Part shown: one piece after another, positions 42,684 through 53,492 of the stretch | How the letters are laid out: the number at the start of each line of letters is the position of its first letter | Position numbering within the stretch: the first letter of the stretch is position 1 | NCBI RefSeq assembly: GCF_900142065.1 | Contig: NZ_FSRJ01000004.1 | Coordinates: forward strand, 124,001 to 188,000 | Direction: 5' to 3' | DNA from: Agromyces cerinus subsp. cerinus | Lineage (GTDB): Bacteria > Actinomycetota > Actinomycetes > Actinomycetales > Microbacteriaceae | DNA: 64,000 bases | Translations under genes and position numbers: made by a program | The notes under the pieces: model-generated | What the model saw: only the letters and a program-made list of their open reading frames with translations | Told to the model about the DNA's origin: nothing | Databases searched by the model: none

Positions 42684-44960
42684 CTACAGCGCGCCGTCGA
42701 GCGCCTGCCGCAGCAGGTGCTGCAGGGCGTCCAGCTGCACCGAGTCGGCCGAGCCGGGCTCGACGTCGCTGCCGTCGAGCGCACGGGCGGCGAGCCCCTG
42801 CTTCGAGTCGATGAGTTCGGCGATGCGCGCGTCGATGGTGTGCGCGGCGATGATGCGCCACGCGGTGACGGGCTCGTCCTGACCGATGCGGTGCACGCGG
42901 TCGATGGCCTGCGTCTGCTCGGCAGCGGTCCAGCTGAGCTCGGCGAGCACGACGTTCGACGCGGCCTGGAGGTTGACTCCGACGCCCGCCGCGGTGAGCG
43001 AGCAGACGGCGACGGCGACCTCGGGGTCATTGTTGAACGCGTCGATCGCGGCCTGGCGCTGCAGCGCCGTCTGGTCGCCGCGCAGCGACACGGTGCGCAG
43101 CTCGCGAGCGGCGAAGGCCGCCTCGGCCTGGTCCATGACGTCGATGTGCTTGGCGAAGAAGACGACCTTGCCGACCGAGCGCGCGAGCTGGGCCGCGTAG
43201 TCGGCGGCGAGCCCGGCCTTGGCCTGGCCGATGCGCCGCACCATCGTGAAGACGTTCTCGCCCGACTTCGTCGCCTTCGACTCCTCGAGCTCGGCGCTCG
43301 CGACGGCGCGGATGAACTGGTCGCGCTGGTCTTCGTCGAGGTCGCCGACGCGCAGGTGCCGCGCCTCGACGAGCGCACGGAAGCGCCCGGCGAGACGGTT
43401 GCCGAGCTCGCGCTCGGCGGCGCGCACCGAGCGGCCGAGTTCGTCGTCGAGTTCGACGGGCAGGTCGGCGATGCGCTTGGCGGGCAGGTCGGCGGCGACG
43501 TCGACCTTGCGGCGACGCACGATGCCGAGGTCGATCACGGCGCGGCGTGCGGCGCTGTAGAAGCCGGGCTCGGCGGGCGTGAGCCCAGTCTCCTCGAGCT
43601 TGCCGAGCAGCTCGGGCGAGGGCTTGTCGCCCTCGATCCAGCCGAGGAACTTCCAGATCGCACGGAAGTCGTCGACGTCGTTGATGAGCGGCGTGCCGGT
43701 GAGGGCCAGCAGCAGCGGGTCCCCGCCGGGCGCGGCACGGCGGATGTTGTCGGCGAGGGCGAGCACGTTCTTCGAGCGCTGCGACTGCAGGTTCTTGATG
43801 AAGTGCGCCTCGTCGACGACCATGCCCTTGAACCCGAGGGTCGACAGCCACGCCATGTGCCGGTCGAGCACGTCGTAGTTGACCACGACGACGTCGGCGA
43901 AGGCGTCGAGCGTGTCGCCGTCGCCGTGGATGACGGTCGCCCGGCGATGCGGGGTCCACCGCTCGACCTCGCGCGCCCAGTTCATCTTCACGACGTTCGG
44001 CACGACCGCGAGCAGCGGGTAGGCGCCGGCGACGGATGCCGCGAGCACCGATTGCGCGGTCTTGCCGAGACCCGGCTCGTCGGCGAGCAGGAACGTGCGG
44101 TGCCCCAGCCGAGCGCTCTCGATGAACCGCGCCTGATGCTTCATGAGCTCGAGGCCGCGCGGCGCGAGCCGATCGACCTTGGGCGCCTCGGGCAGCTCCA
44201 TCGTGGCGGCCTGACCGCCGGAGCCGACCTCGAACGACTTGAACAGCGGACCGAGCAGCTCCCAGTTGGCGAGCCGGCGCACCGGCACGACCGGAGCGGC
44301 CACCTTCGAGAAGTCGGGCGCGAGGAACGGGCTCGCGAGCTGCCGCGAGCGCACGGATGCCGGGATCACCTGGTTCTCGCTGAGCACGGGCTTCACCTCG
44401 GCCTCGCGGGTGATGATGAGCTCGTCGGGCGAGAGCTCGGCGCCGGACTCGAGCAGCCAGTCGCGGCGGAACCGCTGCGCGACCGTGGAGATCGAGGCGT
44501 CGGGCTCGAGTAGCGCGATGAGGCTCGTGTCGCGGGCGGCGGTCTTCGCGAGGATCTGCGCGATGCCGTCGAGTCGCTTGAGGAGCTCGGAGCGCGCGGC
44601 ATCCGTGATCTCGGTGTCGGCCTTGACCCGTGCGCGCTCTTCGCGCATGAGGAGTGCGATCACCTGGAACTTCGTGCGGTTCGTCGGGCCGAGCTTGCCC
44701 TTCTGCGCCTTCTGCTCCACCTCGCGCACCTTGCGCGCGAGGATCGGGATGATCGGTGCGTCATCGTCACGCGAACGCGTGCGCTGCCGCTGCCTCGTCT
44801 GGGCCAATGGTCCTCCAGTGTCTGGGCCGAATCCTTGTGTGCCGGATCCGGCACCCCCCTCGACATCGTGAGATGTTCGAGACCGCTCGGCGGCACCGAA
44901 CTGGTCGATGGCCCGCGGTGCGCGAATCCCGAACCGAGCAGCACGCGAACTCGGGTTCAT
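42684..44960 (-). CDS. SNF2-family DEAD/H-like helicase
   Basis: 758 residues from the first ATG. The first 80 residues look disordered and the true start is uncertain. RecA-like domain 1: Walker A LADEPGLGKTAQS (Lys300), DEAH box VVDEAHFIKN (Asp383) and LALTGTPLINDV; domain 2: VVFFAKHIDVMDQ, GVNLQAASNVVLAELSW and the QTQAIDRVHRIGQ arginine-finger motif. Similar to SMARCAL1-like enzymes that remodel or anneal DNA. No methylase or nuclease is adjacent, so it is not obviously part of a defence island. TAGACT at 45014-45019 (minus) is a possible -10. Confidence 0.9.
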   Translation of the reverse strand: MNPSSRAARFGIRAPRAIDQFGAAERSRTSHDVEGGAGSGTQGFGPDTGGPLAQTRQRQRTRSRDDDAPIIPILARKVREVEQKAQKGKLGPTNRTKFQVIALLMREERARVKADTEITDAARSELLKRLDGIAQILAKTAARDTSLIALLEPDASISTVAQRFRRDWLLESGAELSPDELIITREAEVKPVLSENQVIPASVRSRQLASPFLAPDFSKVAAPVVPVRRLANWELLGPLFKSFEVGSGGQAATMELPEAPKVDRLAPRGLELMKHQARFIESARLGHRTFLLADEPGLGKTAQSVLAASVAGAYPLLAVVPNVVKMNWAREVERWTPHRRATVIHGDGDTLDAFADVVVVNYDVLDRHMAWLSTLGFKGMVVDEAHFIKNLQSQRSKNVLALADNIRRAAPGGDPLLLALTGTPLINDVDDFRAIWKFLGWIEGDKPSPELLGKLEETGLTPAEPGFYSAARRAVIDLGIVRRRKVDVAADLPAKRIADLPVELDDELGRSVRAAERELGNRLAGRFRALVEARHLRVGDLDEDQRDQFIRAVASAELEESKATKSGENVFTMVRRIGQAKAGLAADYAAQLARSVGKVVFFAKHIDVMDQAEAAFAARELRTVSLRGDQTALQRQAAIDAFNNDPEVAVAVCSLTAAGVGVNLQAASNVVLAELSWTAAEQTQAIDRVHRIGQDEPVTAWRIIAAHTIDARIAELIDSKQGLAARALDGSDVEPGSADSVQLDALQHLLRQALDGAL

Positions 44961-45065
44961 TCACACCCAGCTCGCGCGGTCGGACGAAGAACGGATTCGT
45001 CGTGCGCACAGCCAGTCTAGCCGCAACCCCGTGCAAGATCGGCGCGACAGGCCTACCCTTGCCTC

Positions 45066-45269
45066 ATGGACGGTCTCGCAGGTGCGGGCGACGACCTCTC
45101 GCCCGATGACGAATTCACGGTGTCGCAAGACATGGAGTTCGAGGAACTCGACGACGCTGCCGACGACGACGAACGTGCGATCGACGACAGTCTCGACGAC
45201 GAGGTGCCCGGCGTCGACGCCGAGCGCCGGGTCGATCTCGGTGATGAACCGGGCGCCGCCGTCGAGTAG
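45066..45269 (+). CDS. Small acidic protein of unknown function
   Basis: 67 residues, about 40% Asp/Glu (ELDDAADDDERAIDDSLDDE), with no hydrophobic core, so probably disordered. Support for being real: TACCCT at 45054-45059 ends 6 bases before the ATG, the spacing seen at many confident genes here, and the frame ends cleanly before the DUF2207 gene. It is divergent from the helicase. No homology recognised. Confidence 0.55.
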   Translation: MDGLAGAGDDLSPDDEFTVSQDMEFEELDDAADDDERAIDDSLDDEVPGVDAERRVDLGDEPGAAVE

Positions 45270-45303
45270 CTGCCGCGAACGAGGGCCCGCGACACGGTGA
45301 CGG

Positions 45304-47250
<1,947 letters not shown>

Positions 47251-47315
47251 GCCCCTACGCTAGCGCGGGCGCGAGCCCCGATCGGCGATCACCGATCGAG
47301 GCCCGCGCGAGAACC

Positions 47316-49652
47316 TCACGCCCGGCGCAACCGGAGGCTGTTCAGCACGACGAACACGCTCGAGAACGCCATTGCGGCGCCCGCGATCATCGGGTTCAGG
47401 AACCCCGCCGCCGCGAGCGGGATCGCCGCCACGTTGTAGGCGAACGCCCAGAACAGGTTGCCCTTGATCGTGCGGAGCGTCGCCCGGGCGAGCGAGATCG
47501 CGTCGGCGATCGCGCCCGGCTCGTCGCGCGTGAGTGCGAGGTCGCTCGCCGAGGCTGCGGCGTCCGTGCCTCCGCCCATGGCGATGCCGAGGTCGGACGC
47601 TGCGAGCGCTGCCGCGTCGTTCACGCCGTCGCCGACCATCGCGACCCGGCGCCCCTCGGCCTGTTCGCGACGTACGATCGCGAGCTTGCCCTCGGGGCTC
47701 ACGCCCGCGTGCACCTCGTCGATGCCGAGCGCCGCGGCGACCCGGGCGGCAGGGCGCTCGGCGTCCCCGGTCACGAGCGCCGGTCGGAGCCCGAGCGCAC
47801 GGAGCCGGTCGACCGCGTCGCGGGCGCCGTCGCGCACCCGGTCGCCGACCTCGATCAGGGCTCGCACCGCTCCAGCGGCGCCCACGGCGACGAGGGTGTG
47901 GTCGGAGGCCGCCGCCCGAGCCTCGAGTGCCGCCGGCATGCGGTACCCGAGCTCGACGAGGAACGCCGGGCGCCCGGCCGCAGCGTCCACGCCGTCGACG
48001 ACGCCCGTGACTCCGAGCCCGGCGTGGGCCCGGAAGCCGTGCACCTGCATGCCGCGCCAGGTCGAGCCCGAGGCATCCGCCCCGTCGACGATCGCCCGCG
48101 CGACCGGGTGCTCGGAGCCGCGCTCGAGCGCCGCCGCGAGGTCGAGGGCGGCGACGCCCTCGACGCGGTCGGTCCCATCGGCGCCGTCGGCGGTCGTCAC
48201 CCCGGCGAGGCTCATGCGGCCGGTGGTCAGCGTGCCGGTCTTGTCGAGGAGGATCGTGTCGACGTCGCCCGCACGGTCGAGCGCCTCTGGTCCGGTGATG
48301 AGGATGCCGCGTTCGGCGCCCCGCCCGGTGCCGACGAGGATCGCCATCGGCGTGGCGAGTCCGAGCGCGCAGGGGCAGGCGATCACGAGCACGGCGACCG
48401 CCGCGGTGATGGCCTGTTCGACGGGGCTCCCCGTCGCGACCCAGACGATCGCCGTCGCCACGGCGAGCGCGATGACGATCGGCACGAACACCGCCGAGAT
48501 GCGGTCGGCGAGGCGCTGCGCGCGCGACTTGCCGAGCTGCGCGTCCTCGACGAGACGCGCGATCTGGGCGAGCCGCGTGTCGGTGCCGACGCGCTCGGCC
48601 GCCACCACGAGGCTGCCGCCGTGCACGATGGTCGCCGCCGTCACCGAGACCCCGGGCGCCACGTCGACGGGTGCGGGCTCGCCGGTCAGCATGCTCTCGT
48701 CGACACCCGCCTCACCGCGCACGACGATGCCGTCGGCGGCGATGCGCTCGCCGGGGCGCACGACGAAGCGGTCGCCGGGGCGCAGCGCCGCGATCGGCAC
48801 CCGCTCCTCGCGCTCGTCGCCCGCCTCGCCCCGCAGCACCGAGACCTCGCGCGGCGCGAGGTCGAGCAGGGTGCGCAGCGACTGACCGGCGCGCCGCTTC
48901 GAACGGTGCTCGAGCACACGCCCGAGCAGCAGGATCGTGATGACGCCTGCCGCCACCTCGAGGTAGATGTCGCCGCCGGGCGTGCCGCGCACCCCGAAGG
49001 TCCACTCGTGCGTCATGCCCGGCATGCCGGCGTGCCCGAAGAAGAGCGACCAGAGCGACCACGCGAACGCGGTGAGCGTGCCGAGCGAGACGAGCGTGTC
49101 CATCGTGAGCGAGCCGTGCCGCAGGTTGACGGCCGCCGCACGATGGAACGGCCAGCCGCCCCAGACGACGACCGGAGCCGCGAGCATGAGCGAGAACCAC
49201 TGCCAGTACGTGAACTGCAGCGCGGGCACCATGGCGAGCGCGACGACCGGCACGGTCAGCAGGGCCGACACCACGAGGCGGGTCATGAGCGGGTCGGATG
49301 CCGCTGCGGTGCCGCGCTCCCCCGCCCCGGCGGCGTCGGAGCCGTGCTCCGACGCGCCGTGCGGAGCGGAGTCGATCTCGGCGCGTCCACCCGCGTCGCC
49401 GAGCCCTTGCTCCGTCGGAGCGGCAGGAACGTGCGCGGTGTAGCCCGCGGCACGCACCGCCTCGACGAGGTCGTCGATCGAGGTCGTCGACGGGAACGAC
49501 ACTCGCGCCTTCTCGGTCGCGAGGTTCACCTCGGCCTCGACGCCCTCGAGCCTGCCGAGGCGTTTCTCGACCCTCGAGACGCAGCTCGCACACGTCATGC
49601 CCTCGATGCCGAGGTCGATCGTGCGGGTCTCGTGCTTCAGCAAATCCGTCAC
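47316..49652 (-). CDS. copA: Copper-exporting P1B-type ATPase
   Basis: 778 residues. One N-terminal heavy-metal domain with GMTCASC; membrane metal site Cys426-Pro-Cys428 in [13 protein letters not shown]; phosphorylation Asp470 in [20 protein letters not shown] with the HP motif; C-terminal YN and [12 protein letters not shown] typical of Cu(I) pumps (P1B-1). It expels cytoplasmic copper. The GTG start has AAGGAG only 1-2 bases away, so the TTG nine bases downstream could be the true start. Transcribed divergently from csoR over a shared operator. Confidence 0.95.
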   Translation of the reverse strand: MTDLLKHETRTIDLGIEGMTCASCVSRVEKRLGRLEGVEAEVNLATEKARVSFPSTTSIDDLVEAVRAAGYTAHVPAAPTEQGLGDAGGRAEIDSAPHGASEHGSDAAGAGERGTAAASDPLMTRLVVSALLTVPVVALAMVPALQFTYWQWFSLMLAAPVVVWGGWPFHRAAAVNLRHGSLTMDTLVSLGTLTAFAWSLWSLFFGHAGMPGMTHEWTFGVRGTPGGDIYLEVAAGVITILLLGRVLEHRSKRRAGQSLRTLLDLAPREVSVLRGEAGDEREERVPIAALRPGDRFVVRPGERIAADGIVVRGEAGVDESMLTGEPAPVDVAPGVSVTAATIVHGGSLVVAAERVGTDTRLAQIARLVEDAQLGKSRAQRLADRISAVFVPIVIALAVATAIVWVATGSPVEQAITAAVAVLVIACPCALGLATPMAILVGTGRGAERGILITGPEALDRAGDVDTILLDKTGTLTTGRMSLAGVTTADGADGTDRVEGVAALDLAAALERGSEHPVARAIVDGADASGSTWRGMQVHGFRAHAGLGVTGVVDGVDAAAGRPAFLVELGYRMPAALEARAAASDHTLVAVGAAGAVRALIEVGDRVRDGARDAVDRLRALGLRPALVTGDAERPAARVAAALGIDEVHAGVSPEGKLAIVRREQAEGRRVAMVGDGVNDAAALAASDLGIAMGGGTDAAASASDLALTRDEPGAIADAISLARATLRTIKGNLFWAFAYNVAAIPLAAAGFLNPMIAGAAMAFSSVFVVLNSLRLRRA

Positions 49653-49678
49653 TCTCCTTCATTGATGACCGAGTCCCA

Positions 49679-49719
49679 ACAGTACCCCCCTGGGGTATCT
49701 GGCGCAAACGCGGTATCCT
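49679..49719. promoter_or_regulatory. CsoR operator and divergent copA/csoR promoters
   Basis: The dyad TACCCC-CCT-GGGGTA at 49683-49697 matches the G-tract palindrome bound by CsoR proteins. On the minus strand, TTGCGC (49707-49702), 17 bases and TACTGT (49684-49679) form the copA promoter with the dyad filling the spacer. On the plus strand TATCCT (49714-49719) ends 6 bases before the csoR GTG and the dyad covers its -35 region. One apo-repressor site can therefore shut both genes. Confidence 0.85.
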
Positions 49720-49725
49720 GTTCAC

Positions 49726-50004
49726 GTGATCGAGGACATCAAGAAGCGCGCACTGCACCGCACGAAGATCATCGAGGGCCAATTGCGCGGCATAGAGAAG
49801 ATGATCGACAACGACGACTACTGCGTCGACATCATCACCCTCTCGCTCGCCGTGCAGAAGTCGCTCGGCTCACTCAACAAGCTCCTCGTCGAGAATCACC
49901 TGCGCACGCACGTGACCGAGATGTACGACGCGGGCGGCGAGCAGCGCGACGCCGCAGTGGCCGAACTCGTGCGCATCTTCGAGCTCTCCAACAACCGGGG
50001 GTAG
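49726..50004 (+). CDS. csoR: CsoR/RcnR-family metal-sensing repressor
   Basis: 92 residues, all helical, GTG start, probably leaderless. The DUF156 core is clear ([35 protein letters not shown]). Expected Cu(I) ligands of CsoR are Cys-His-Cys spaced 25 and 4 residues; here they are Cys33, His58 and His62 (ENHLRTHV). The third ligand is thus His, as in RcnR, but the extra N-terminal His of RcnR is missing. Context with copA and the G-tract operator still argues for copper sensing. Confidence 0.92.
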   Translation: MIEDIKKRALHRTKIIEGQLRGIEKMIDNDDYCVDIITLSLAVQKSLGSLNKLLVENHLRTHVTEMYDAGGEQRDAAVAELVRIFELSNNRG

Positions 50005-50012
50005 GCGGGCGG

Positions 50013-50561
50013 ATGCCGCGCATCGAGCTGGTCACGGGCGACATCACCGTGCAGCAGGTCGACGCCATCGTGAACGCGGCCAACTCCTCGCTGCTCGGCG
50101 GCGGCGGTGTCGACGGTGCGATCCACGCGGCGGGCGGCCCCGAGATCCTCGCCGAGTGCCGTCGCCTTCGCGCGACCTCGCTGCCCGACGGCCTGCCGAC
50201 GGGCCAGTCCGTCGCGACGACCGCCGGTCGGCTTCACGCGCGCTGGGTCATCCACACGGTCGGCCCGGTCTGGCCCGGTGACGGCCCCGAGGCCGACGCC
50301 AGGCGGGCGCTGCTCGCCGACGCCTACCGCAACTCGCTCGAGCTCGCCGAGTCGCTCGGGGCCGCCTCCGTCGCCCTCCCCGCCGTCTCGGCCGGCGTCT
50401 ACGGCTGGCCTGCAGCGGATGCCGCGCGCGTGGCGCTCTCGACGGCGGCTGCTTCACCGGCGCCGGAGCTCATCCGCTTCGTGCTCTTCTCCCCCACGAT
50501 GCACGGCGTCTTCACCGAGGCGGCGACAGCGCTCGGCATCGAGGCCGCATCCACCGACTGA
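50013..50561 (+). CDS. Macro-domain ADP-ribosyl hydrolase (MacroD type)
   Basis: 182 residues, a single macro domain: [35 protein letters not shown] at the N-terminus with the NAAN and [10 protein letters not shown] loops, [20 protein letters not shown], and [15 protein letters not shown] lining the ADP-ribose pocket. MacroD enzymes remove ADP-ribose from proteins or deacetylate O-acetyl-ADP-ribose. It starts 8 bases after the csoR stop codon and is probably co-transcribed with it. Confidence 0.93.
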   Translation: MPRIELVTGDITVQQVDAIVNAANSSLLGGGGVDGAIHAAGGPEILAECRRLRATSLPDGLPTGQSVATTAGRLHARWVIHTVGPVWPGDGPEADARRALLADAYRNSLELAESLGAASVALPAVSAGVYGWPAADAARVALSTAAASPAPELIRFVLFSPTMHGVFTEAATALGIEAASTD

Positions 50562-50569
50562 GTGCGCGA

Positions 50570-51580
50570 TCACGTGCCCGGCGCCGTGACCGCCAGCCAG
50601 TCGTCGAGCTCGCTCGGCTCGTCGGTGATGATGCCGTCGACCCCGAGCGCGCTCACCTCCTCCCAGTGCTCGTGGCTGTTGAGCGTGTAGCAGAGCACCG
50701 CGATGCCGGCCTCGTGCAAGGCCACGAGCGCCGCCGGTTGGGCGGTCACCGACTCCACGGTCGTGCCGAACCCGATGACCCCGAGCCGCTCGGCCATCGG
50801 CAGCGGGTTCGCCGGAAGCTCCCGGATGAGCATGATGCGGGGAATCGTCGGCGCGACGCGCTGCAGCGTGAAGAGGGTCTCGAGGCTGAAGCTCTGCAGC
50901 ACGACCCGCCCGCGGAGCCCGTGGACGTCGATGAGCCCGGTCACCGCACGGATGCCCTCGACGCCCCAATCGGCCTTCAGCTCGATCAGTGCCCGGGCCT
51001 CGTCGCGCTCGGCGAGGGCCTCAAGGAAGGCATCGAGCGTCGGGATGCGGGTGCCCGCGAACTCGGCGCCGTACCAGGCGCCGGCGTCGAGCCGCTCGAC
51101 GACCGCGGCATCGAGCTCGCCGATCGAACGGGTGTCGCCCGTGATGCGCTCGAGCGTCGTGTCGTGGAACAGCACGGGCACCCCGTCGCGGGTGAGCTGC
51201 ACGTCGGTCTCGACGAACGCGAGCTCGTCCATGGCGAGTTCGAGGGAGGGCATGGTGTTCTCGGGGGCGGCGGCCCGGTCGCCGCGATGGCCGACCGTGA
51301 AGGCCGGCTCTCCGGGCTCGCGGAGCGCGCCGAACACGTCGATCGCGTAGACGGTCGGGGGCACCTGGGCGAAGAGGAGGAGCCCGGCGAGCACGGCGGC
51401 GGCGAGGCTCGCGAGGCTGATCCGCGCCGCTCGAGGCGGTGGGCTCACCAGGCGCCGACGGCGTCGGGGGCTGGTTGGTTCGGACGTTCGGGCGGCAGGG
51501 ACGGCTGGGGCCGGCCGCCGACGCCGGGTCGCCGAAGCGACCGTGTCGAAGGGGTGGAACACGGGTTCGGGCCTTTCCAC
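50570..51580 (-). CDS. Glycerophosphodiester phosphodiesterase, membrane-anchored
   Basis: 336 residues. A basic cytoplasmic lead of about 50 residues and one helix (ISLASLAAAVLAGLLLFA) precede the GDPD barrel: FTVGHRGDRAAAPENTMPS, VETDVQLTRDGVPVLFHDTTL, LIELKADWG and LCYTLNSHEHW near the end. The first His, Glu and Asp clusters form the metal site. It would hydrolyse glycerophosphodiesters outside the membrane, providing glycerol phosphate. The GTG start at 51580 is tentative. Two GTTACC repeats lie at 51627-51643. Confidence 0.9.
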   Translation of the reverse strand: MERPEPVFHPFDTVASATRRRRPAPAVPAARTSEPTSPRRRRRLVSPPPRAARISLASLAAAVLAGLLLFAQVPPTVYAIDVFGALREPGEPAFTVGHRGDRAAAPENTMPSLELAMDELAFVETDVQLTRDGVPVLFHDTTLERITGDTRSIGELDAAVVERLDAGAWYGAEFAGTRIPTLDAFLEALAERDEARALIELKADWGVEGIRAVTGLIDVHGLRGRVVLQSFSLETLFTLQRVAPTIPRIMLIRELPANPLPMAERLGVIGFGTTVESVTAQPAALVALHEAGIAVLCYTLNSHEHWEEVSALGVDGIITDEPSELDDWLAVTAPGT

Positions 51581-51725
51581 CGTCGCGCGCCGTTGCGCGA
51601 TCGGTGCAGGTCACTCTAGCAACACCGTTACCGTTTCGTTACCTCCCGTTCGTGGGGCGATCAGCGGCGGCAGACTCGACGGCGTGCGGGTACGCCGAGC
51701 AGTGGCCGGCGGGCTCGTTGTGGGT

Positions 51726-53216
51726 TCAGTCCCCTGAGCCACGCTGCTCGAAGCGCAGGGCCGCGGCCTCGGCCTCGGCGGTGATGCGGTTCGCCATGCC
51801 CGCGAAGATGATGCCGTGGAAGGGGAAGATCGCCCACCAGTACAGGCGACCCGAGAGGCCCTTCGGGAAGAACACCGCACGCTGGCGATACTCGGCACCG
51901 CCCGGCACCGCCCGTGCCTCGAGCTCCAGCCAGGCTCGCCCCGGCACGCGCATCTCGGCACGAAGACGGAGGAAGCTCCCGCGGTCGATCGCCTCGACGC
52001 GCCAGAAGTCGACGGCGTCGCCGACGTGCAGCGTCTCGGGATCACGCCGTCCTCGGCGGAGGCCGACGCCGCCCGTGAGCTTGTCGACCCACCCGCGCAC
52101 CGCCCAGGCGAGCGGGAACGAGTACCAGCCGTTCTCGCCGCCCACGCCCTCGATGACGCGCCAGAGCTCGTGCACGGGAGCGGAGGCGCGACGCTCCCGT
52201 TCGTCGAGATAGACCGTGTGCCCCGCCCACTCGGGATCGCTCGGCAGCGGGTCGCTCGGCGCTCCGGCCACCTCGGCATTGCGCCAGCTCGTCTCGACCT
52301 CGCCGGCCCGCTCGCGCTCGAGTGCCAGCCGCACCGCGACCCGGTAGGGCAGCAGCCCCTCCCGGGGCGGCGGAATCACGTGGTCGATGTCGTGATCGCG
52401 CATCACGCAGTCGAACTGGAGCGACTCGATGATCGGCACGGCGACACGACGCGGGATCGGGGTCACGAGATTGACCCATTGCCCCGCGAGCCACGGTGTC
52501 AGGACGGGCAGGGCCGCAATCGGTCGCTGCGGCAACCCGGCTTCGACCGCGTAACCGTTCATGAGCTGTCCATAGCGGAGGATGTCGGGACCACCGATGT
52601 CGAAGGCACCGCTCACCTCGAGCGGCACCTCGGCGGCGGAGACCAGGTAGTGCAGCACGTCACGCACCGCGATCGGCTGGATGAAACTTCGCACCCAGCG
52701 CGGTGCGGGCATGTACGGGAGCACCTCCGTGAGGTGCCGGATCATCTCGAACGAGGTCGACCCCGAGCCGATGATCACACCGGCCTGCAACGCGATCGTC
52801 GGCACGCCGGAGGCGAGCAGCACCGCTCCGACCTGTGTGCGCGAGCGCAGGTGCTGCGAGAGCCGTTCGCCCTCGGGGTGCAGCCCGCCGAGGTACACGA
52901 GCCGGGACACCCGATGCTGCCGCGCGGCCCTCGCGACGTTCTCGGCGATGCGCTGCTCGGCCGCCTCGAAATCGCGCTGGCCGCCACCCATGGAGTGCAC
53001 CAGGTAGTAGGCGACGTCGACGCCCTCCATCGCTGCGTCGACGGAGTCCCGATCGGCGAGATCCCCCGCGACGACCTCGACGTCGCCGCGCCACGGCACG
53101 TCTCGCAGACGTTCGGGACGGCGGGCGAACACGCGGACCTCGTGTCCGGCGGCGAGCAGCCTGGGCACGAGTCGTCCGCCGATGTATCCGGTCGCCCCGG
53201 TGACGAGCACACGCAC
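51726..53216 (-). CDS. NAD(P)-binding atypical SDR fused to DUF2867
   Basis: 496 residues. The N-terminal half is an atypical SDR/NmrA-like Rossmann domain (VLVTGATGYIGGRLVPRLL, VVAGDLADRDSVDAAMEGVDVAYYLVHSMGGG). From about residue 320 the sequence is a DUF2867 domain (EGVGGENGWYSFPLAWAVRG, VGDAVDFWRVEAIDRGSFLRLRAEMRVPG) ending in a membrane-like GLYWWAIFPFHGIIFAGM-type segment. Such fusions are frequent in actinobacteria without a known reaction. The GTG at 53216 is chosen because GGGAG lies 6 bases upstream. Confidence 0.87.
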   Translation of the reverse strand: MRVLVTGATGYIGGRLVPRLLAAGHEVRVFARRPERLRDVPWRGDVEVVAGDLADRDSVDAAMEGVDVAYYLVHSMGGGQRDFEAAEQRIAENVARAARQHRVSRLVYLGGLHPEGERLSQHLRSRTQVGAVLLASGVPTIALQAGVIIGSGSTSFEMIRHLTEVLPYMPAPRWVRSFIQPIAVRDVLHYLVSAAEVPLEVSGAFDIGGPDILRYGQLMNGYAVEAGLPQRPIAALPVLTPWLAGQWVNLVTPIPRRVAVPIIESLQFDCVMRDHDIDHVIPPPREGLLPYRVAVRLALERERAGEVETSWRNAEVAGAPSDPLPSDPEWAGHTVYLDERERRASAPVHELWRVIEGVGGENGWYSFPLAWAVRGWVDKLTGGVGLRRGRRDPETLHVGDAVDFWRVEAIDRGSFLRLRAEMRVPGRAWLELEARAVPGGAEYRQRAVFFPKGLSGRLYWWAIFPFHGIIFAGMANRITAEAEAAALRFEQRGSGD

Positions 53217-53245
53217 ACGCAACTCCCAACGGCCGACGAACGGGA

Positions 53246-53485
53246 CTACGAGCGTTCGTTGCCTCGACGATAGTTGCCGCTCGCGCGCGCGAGAAGGTGC
53301 TGCACCTGTGAATCGTCGGCGCGCTGCAGGCCGGCGACGAGCCGGGCAGCATCGCGCCCGCCGACGGTCATCACCGCATGACCGCCGCGCGAGACGATCA
53401 CGCCGCCATGCTTCGTGATGCGGTACTCGAACGGATCGGTCGCGAGGCGGCCCCGCTCGTCTGACGCGCCATTGCGTCCGGACAT
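53246..53485 (-). CDS. Small conserved protein at the end of the deoC operon
   Basis: 79 residues, soluble, with a central block YRITKHGGVIVSRGGHAV that looks like two beta strands, then GGRDAARLVAGLQ helix and a basic end. No domain recognised. The ATG at 53485 has AGGAG upstream and is only 7 bases from the stop of the shortened aldehyde dehydrogenase, so it belongs to that operon. Confidence 0.75.
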   Translation of the reverse strand: MSGRNGASDERGRLATDPFEYRITKHGGVIVSRGGHAVMTVGGRDAARLVAGLQRADDSQVQHLLARASGNYRRGNERS

Positions 53486-53492
53486 CGTGCTC

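Noticed and set aside
42684..44960. SNF2 helicase as the marker of a phage-defence island (DISARM, restriction or similar)
   Set aside because: No methylase, nuclease, phospholipase-D or DUF partner genes lie nearby; neighbours are glycolytic and envelope genes.
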